Below, one piece after another: positions 6,050-7,946 of a stretch of 7,946 nt of DNA. Each line of letters begins with the position of its first letter. Position 1 is the first letter of the stretch. The position numbers and the translations under genes are program-made. Under the pieces are notes generated by a model. It worked only from the letters and a program-made list of their open reading frames with translations. It had not been told where the DNA came from and did not search any database. The DNA comes from JANXVV01 sp038230975. Its GTDB lineage: Bacteria; Planctomycetota; Phycisphaerae; Tepidisphaerales; Tepidisphaeraceae. The stretch lies in the NCBI GenBank assembly GCA_038230975.1, contig JBBRMF010000244.1, positions 1 through 7,946 of the forward strand. The letters run 5' to 3'.

Positions 6050-7946
6050 ATGGATGAAGAGCCAAAGATCTCGCAGGCCGATTTGGACAGACGCCTGACA
6101 ACGCTGGAGGCTCGGCTCGCACGCCTTGAAACGCATTTCGGACTTTCGGAATTGCCACTTCAATACGCGCAAATCGTCGAAAAGGATGCTCCGCAAAAAC
6201 TTGCGCCTCAACCTCCGCCGTTGCCCGCGGAAGCAACGCTGAAAATGCCGCCGGTCAACACAATTGCGACGGTCGAAGGTACCGTCGATCAGCGCGAACC
6301 GGAGTTCCTTGATTTGCCGATGGAGCTTCCCCAGGCACGGGTGCCACAGCCGATGGTGGTTCTTCCTTACGCGCGGGTGGTACAGCGTGTCCCGGCCGCC
6401 CAGACCGAGTTGGAACAGGCGATCGGTCTGAAATGGGCGGGGCGAATCGGGGCGATTATCCTGGTGATTGGCGCGGGGCTGGGGATCAAGTTTGCTTATG
6501 ACCAGGGTTGGTTTGGTGGGCTACCGGACTCGGTGAAACTGGTAATGATGTCGATCGGGGGAATTGCACTCATCGGCGCGGGGGAATGGGTCTATCGAAC
6601 GGTGAACAAAGTATCGGCCGTCGGACTTTTCGCGGCTGGAGTCGCGGTGTTTTTTCTGGCCAGTTATGCAGGGTTCGCATTTTACGGGTTGTATGCGCGC
6701 AACACGGCGTTTGTTTTGATGGCCATTTCCACGTTGATTGGCGCGGCAGTCGCGAAGCGCGGGAATCTGGTTTCCATCGCCGTGCTTTCGTTGATTGGTG
6801 GGAATCTTGCGCCGGTCGTTTTGCACGGGCCATCACCCGACCTGCATGCATTTCTTGTTTACCTACTCATGCTGCAGGGGGTCGCGCTGGTTCTTGCGGC
6901 GTGGGGCGGGGAACGGAAATGGTGGACACTTCGAAGCCTGTCGCTCGGAACAAATTCACTCTGGATGCTGTCGCTGATTCTGGATCCTTCACCATCAGCG
7001 ATCATCTCCACAAAGTTGATCTTTCTGCTGGCGTCGACGGGGCTTTACCAAGCGGAATTGATCTTGTCGGGATGGCGCGCAAAATCGATTATTGTCGGTA
7101 AGCCGTTCCTGACGATGTTCGACGATCCGGATCTGGCCAGCCCGGGTGTTCTCTTCAGCACGCTGGTTACCGCGTTTCTTACCGCGGCCGTTTTGATCGT
7201 TCTCCATGGCTCGTCAAATGTCGTGCAGGGAATGTGGGTGTTGGGAATTGCCGCCGTCTGTGCGATGTTCGGGTTTCTGCTTCCGCAGCGAGATGGAAGT
7301 GCGCTTCGCTCGTTAAGCATCGGGTATCGCGTGCAGGCCGCTACGCTGCTGGTGGTGGCCGTGCCGGTCTGGTTGTCAGGAATCAGCATCGAAGCAGGAT
7401 GGATTGCCCTGGCGATGGCGTTTGCGATTTCCGCCTGGGCGCTCGATCTGCGTATTGCTCGATTTGCAGCGGTAATGACCTGGGGATTGGCGGCTGGGCA
7501 TTGGGTGAATCGGTGGGGCACGTCGGGGAATCAAATTCCACGATCAAAATTGATGGCGGGTTTTCCGACGGATCTGGCGATTGCTGAGTTCATCGCGATA
7601 GCAGGCCATGGCATCTCTGTCTTGGTCGATCAATCTCGGCGAGGTTTCATTGCCGTGGATCGTCTTCGGTGGGTTCCAACGTTCGGCGCGACCGTTCTTT
7701 GGATATTCGCATCAGTTGTGATGTTGACGACGATTGATGCCACATTTTCGCTGGTGATTTACGCGTGGATTTTGTTTGTGGCGGACACCTGGACCGATCG
7801 CCTTGGCGCGGCGATTCAGGCAATCGTGGTGCTGTCGGTGGCGACCGTGAAATGGGTCTTTGTCGATCTTTTGGCCAATCGCCTATCCGTTCACTGGGCG
7901 GCCGCAGAGCGCACGGCGGTGTTTAACCCGGCGATGGCGGCGGGGA
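6050..7946 (+). CDS. DUF2339 multi-pass membrane protein, partial (runs off right edge)
   Basis: The frame opens at ATG 6050, 12 nt after an in-frame TAA at 6035-6037, and stays open for 632 codons to the window end. No clear Shine-Dalgarno precedes it. Residues 7-30 (ISQADLDRRLTTLEARLARLE) form a short coiled coil, followed by a proline-rich linker around 52-70. From about residue 122, LEQAIGLKWAGRIGAIILVI matches the conserved entry into the DUF2339 membrane domain. About 17 hydrophobic segments are visible after that, with short loops. DUF2339 proteins are usually 800-1000 residues, so roughly the last third is missing. The family is a predicted inner-membrane protein without an established function; a transport or envelope role is only guessed from its topology. 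The N-terminal coiled coil suggests oligomerisation. The zinc-ribbon membrane gene just upstream is its likely operon partner. Confidence 0.9.
   Translation, partial: MDEEPKISQADLDRRLTTLEARLARLETHFGLSELPLQYAQIVEKDAPQKLAPQPPPLPAEATLKMPPVNTIATVEGTVDQREPEFLDLPMELPQARVPQPMVVLPYARVVQRVPAAQTELEQAIGLKWAGRIGAIILVIGAGLGIKFAYDQGWFGGLPDSVKLVMMSIGGIALIGAGEWVYRTVNKVSAVGLFAAGVAVFFLASYAGFAFYGLYARNTAFVLMAISTLIGAAVAKRGNLVSIAVLSLIGGNLAPVVLHGPSPDLHAFLVYLLMLQGVALVLAAWGGERKWWTLRSLSLGTNSLWMLSLILDPSPSAIISTKLIFLLASTGLYQAELILSGWRAKSIIVGKPFLTMFDDPDLASPGVLFSTLVTAFLTAAVLIVLHGSSNVVQGMWVLGIAAVCAMFGFLLPQRDGSALRSLSIGYRVQAATLLVVAVPVWLSGISIEAGWIALAMAFAISAWALDLRIARFAAVMTWGLAAGHWVNRWGTSGNQIPRSKLMAGFPTDLAIAEFIAIAGHGISVLVDQSRRGFIAVDRLRWVPTFGATVLWIFASVVMLTTIDATFSLVIYAWILFVADTWTDRLGAAIQAIVVLSVATVKWVFVDLLANRLSVHWAAAERTAVFNPAMAAG

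Noticed and set aside
6508..7587. Open frames of 117-197 codons on both strands inside the DUF2339 gene
   Set aside because: The continuous frame from 6050 to the window end encodes a coherent multi-pass membrane protein; these others are its shadows.

Overview
The window looks like chromosomal DNA from a Planctomycetota bacterium or a close PVC-group or Acidobacteria-like relative. Three things point there. The first complete gene has the planctomycete-type cytochrome architecture (PSCyt1-PSD3-PSD5-PSD4-PSCyt3-PSD2). It is followed by a DUF1552 protein, its usual neighbour. Between them lies a GC-rich inverted repeat of a kind I recall as dispersed in such genomes. Base composition is moderately GC-rich, and all confident genes are on the + strand with G in excess of C on the coding strand.

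Layout: positions 1-92 probably hold the start of a minus-strand exported protein that runs off the left edge, of which only the signal peptide is visible. Positions 93-344 are an intergenic region, probably divergent. Positions 345-3599 encode a 1084-residue exported di-haem protein of the DUF1592 family. Positions 3604-3669 form a near-perfect 21-bp inverted repeat. Positions 3689-5005 encode a 438-residue Tat-exported DUF1552 protein. A start called at 3596 would translate the repeat and is very probably wrong. After a 127-bp gap, 5133-6014 encodes a 293-residue protein with a zinc-ribbon-like N-terminus and five membrane helices. At 6050 a large DUF2339 multi-pass membrane protein begins and runs off the right edge with at least 632 codons.

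The window falls into two modules. The cytochrome and DUF1552 genes form a pair predicted to act outside the cytoplasm. The pairing is widespread in these phyla but, to my knowledge, has no established biochemical function. The zinc-ribbon and DUF2339 genes, 35 bp apart, are probably co-transcribed inner-membrane proteins of unknown role. I see no RNA gene, CRISPR array, transposase, integrase or phage gene. The least described items are the cytochrome/DUF1552 pair, the altered HxxSHH motif of the DUF1552 protein and the inverted repeat.
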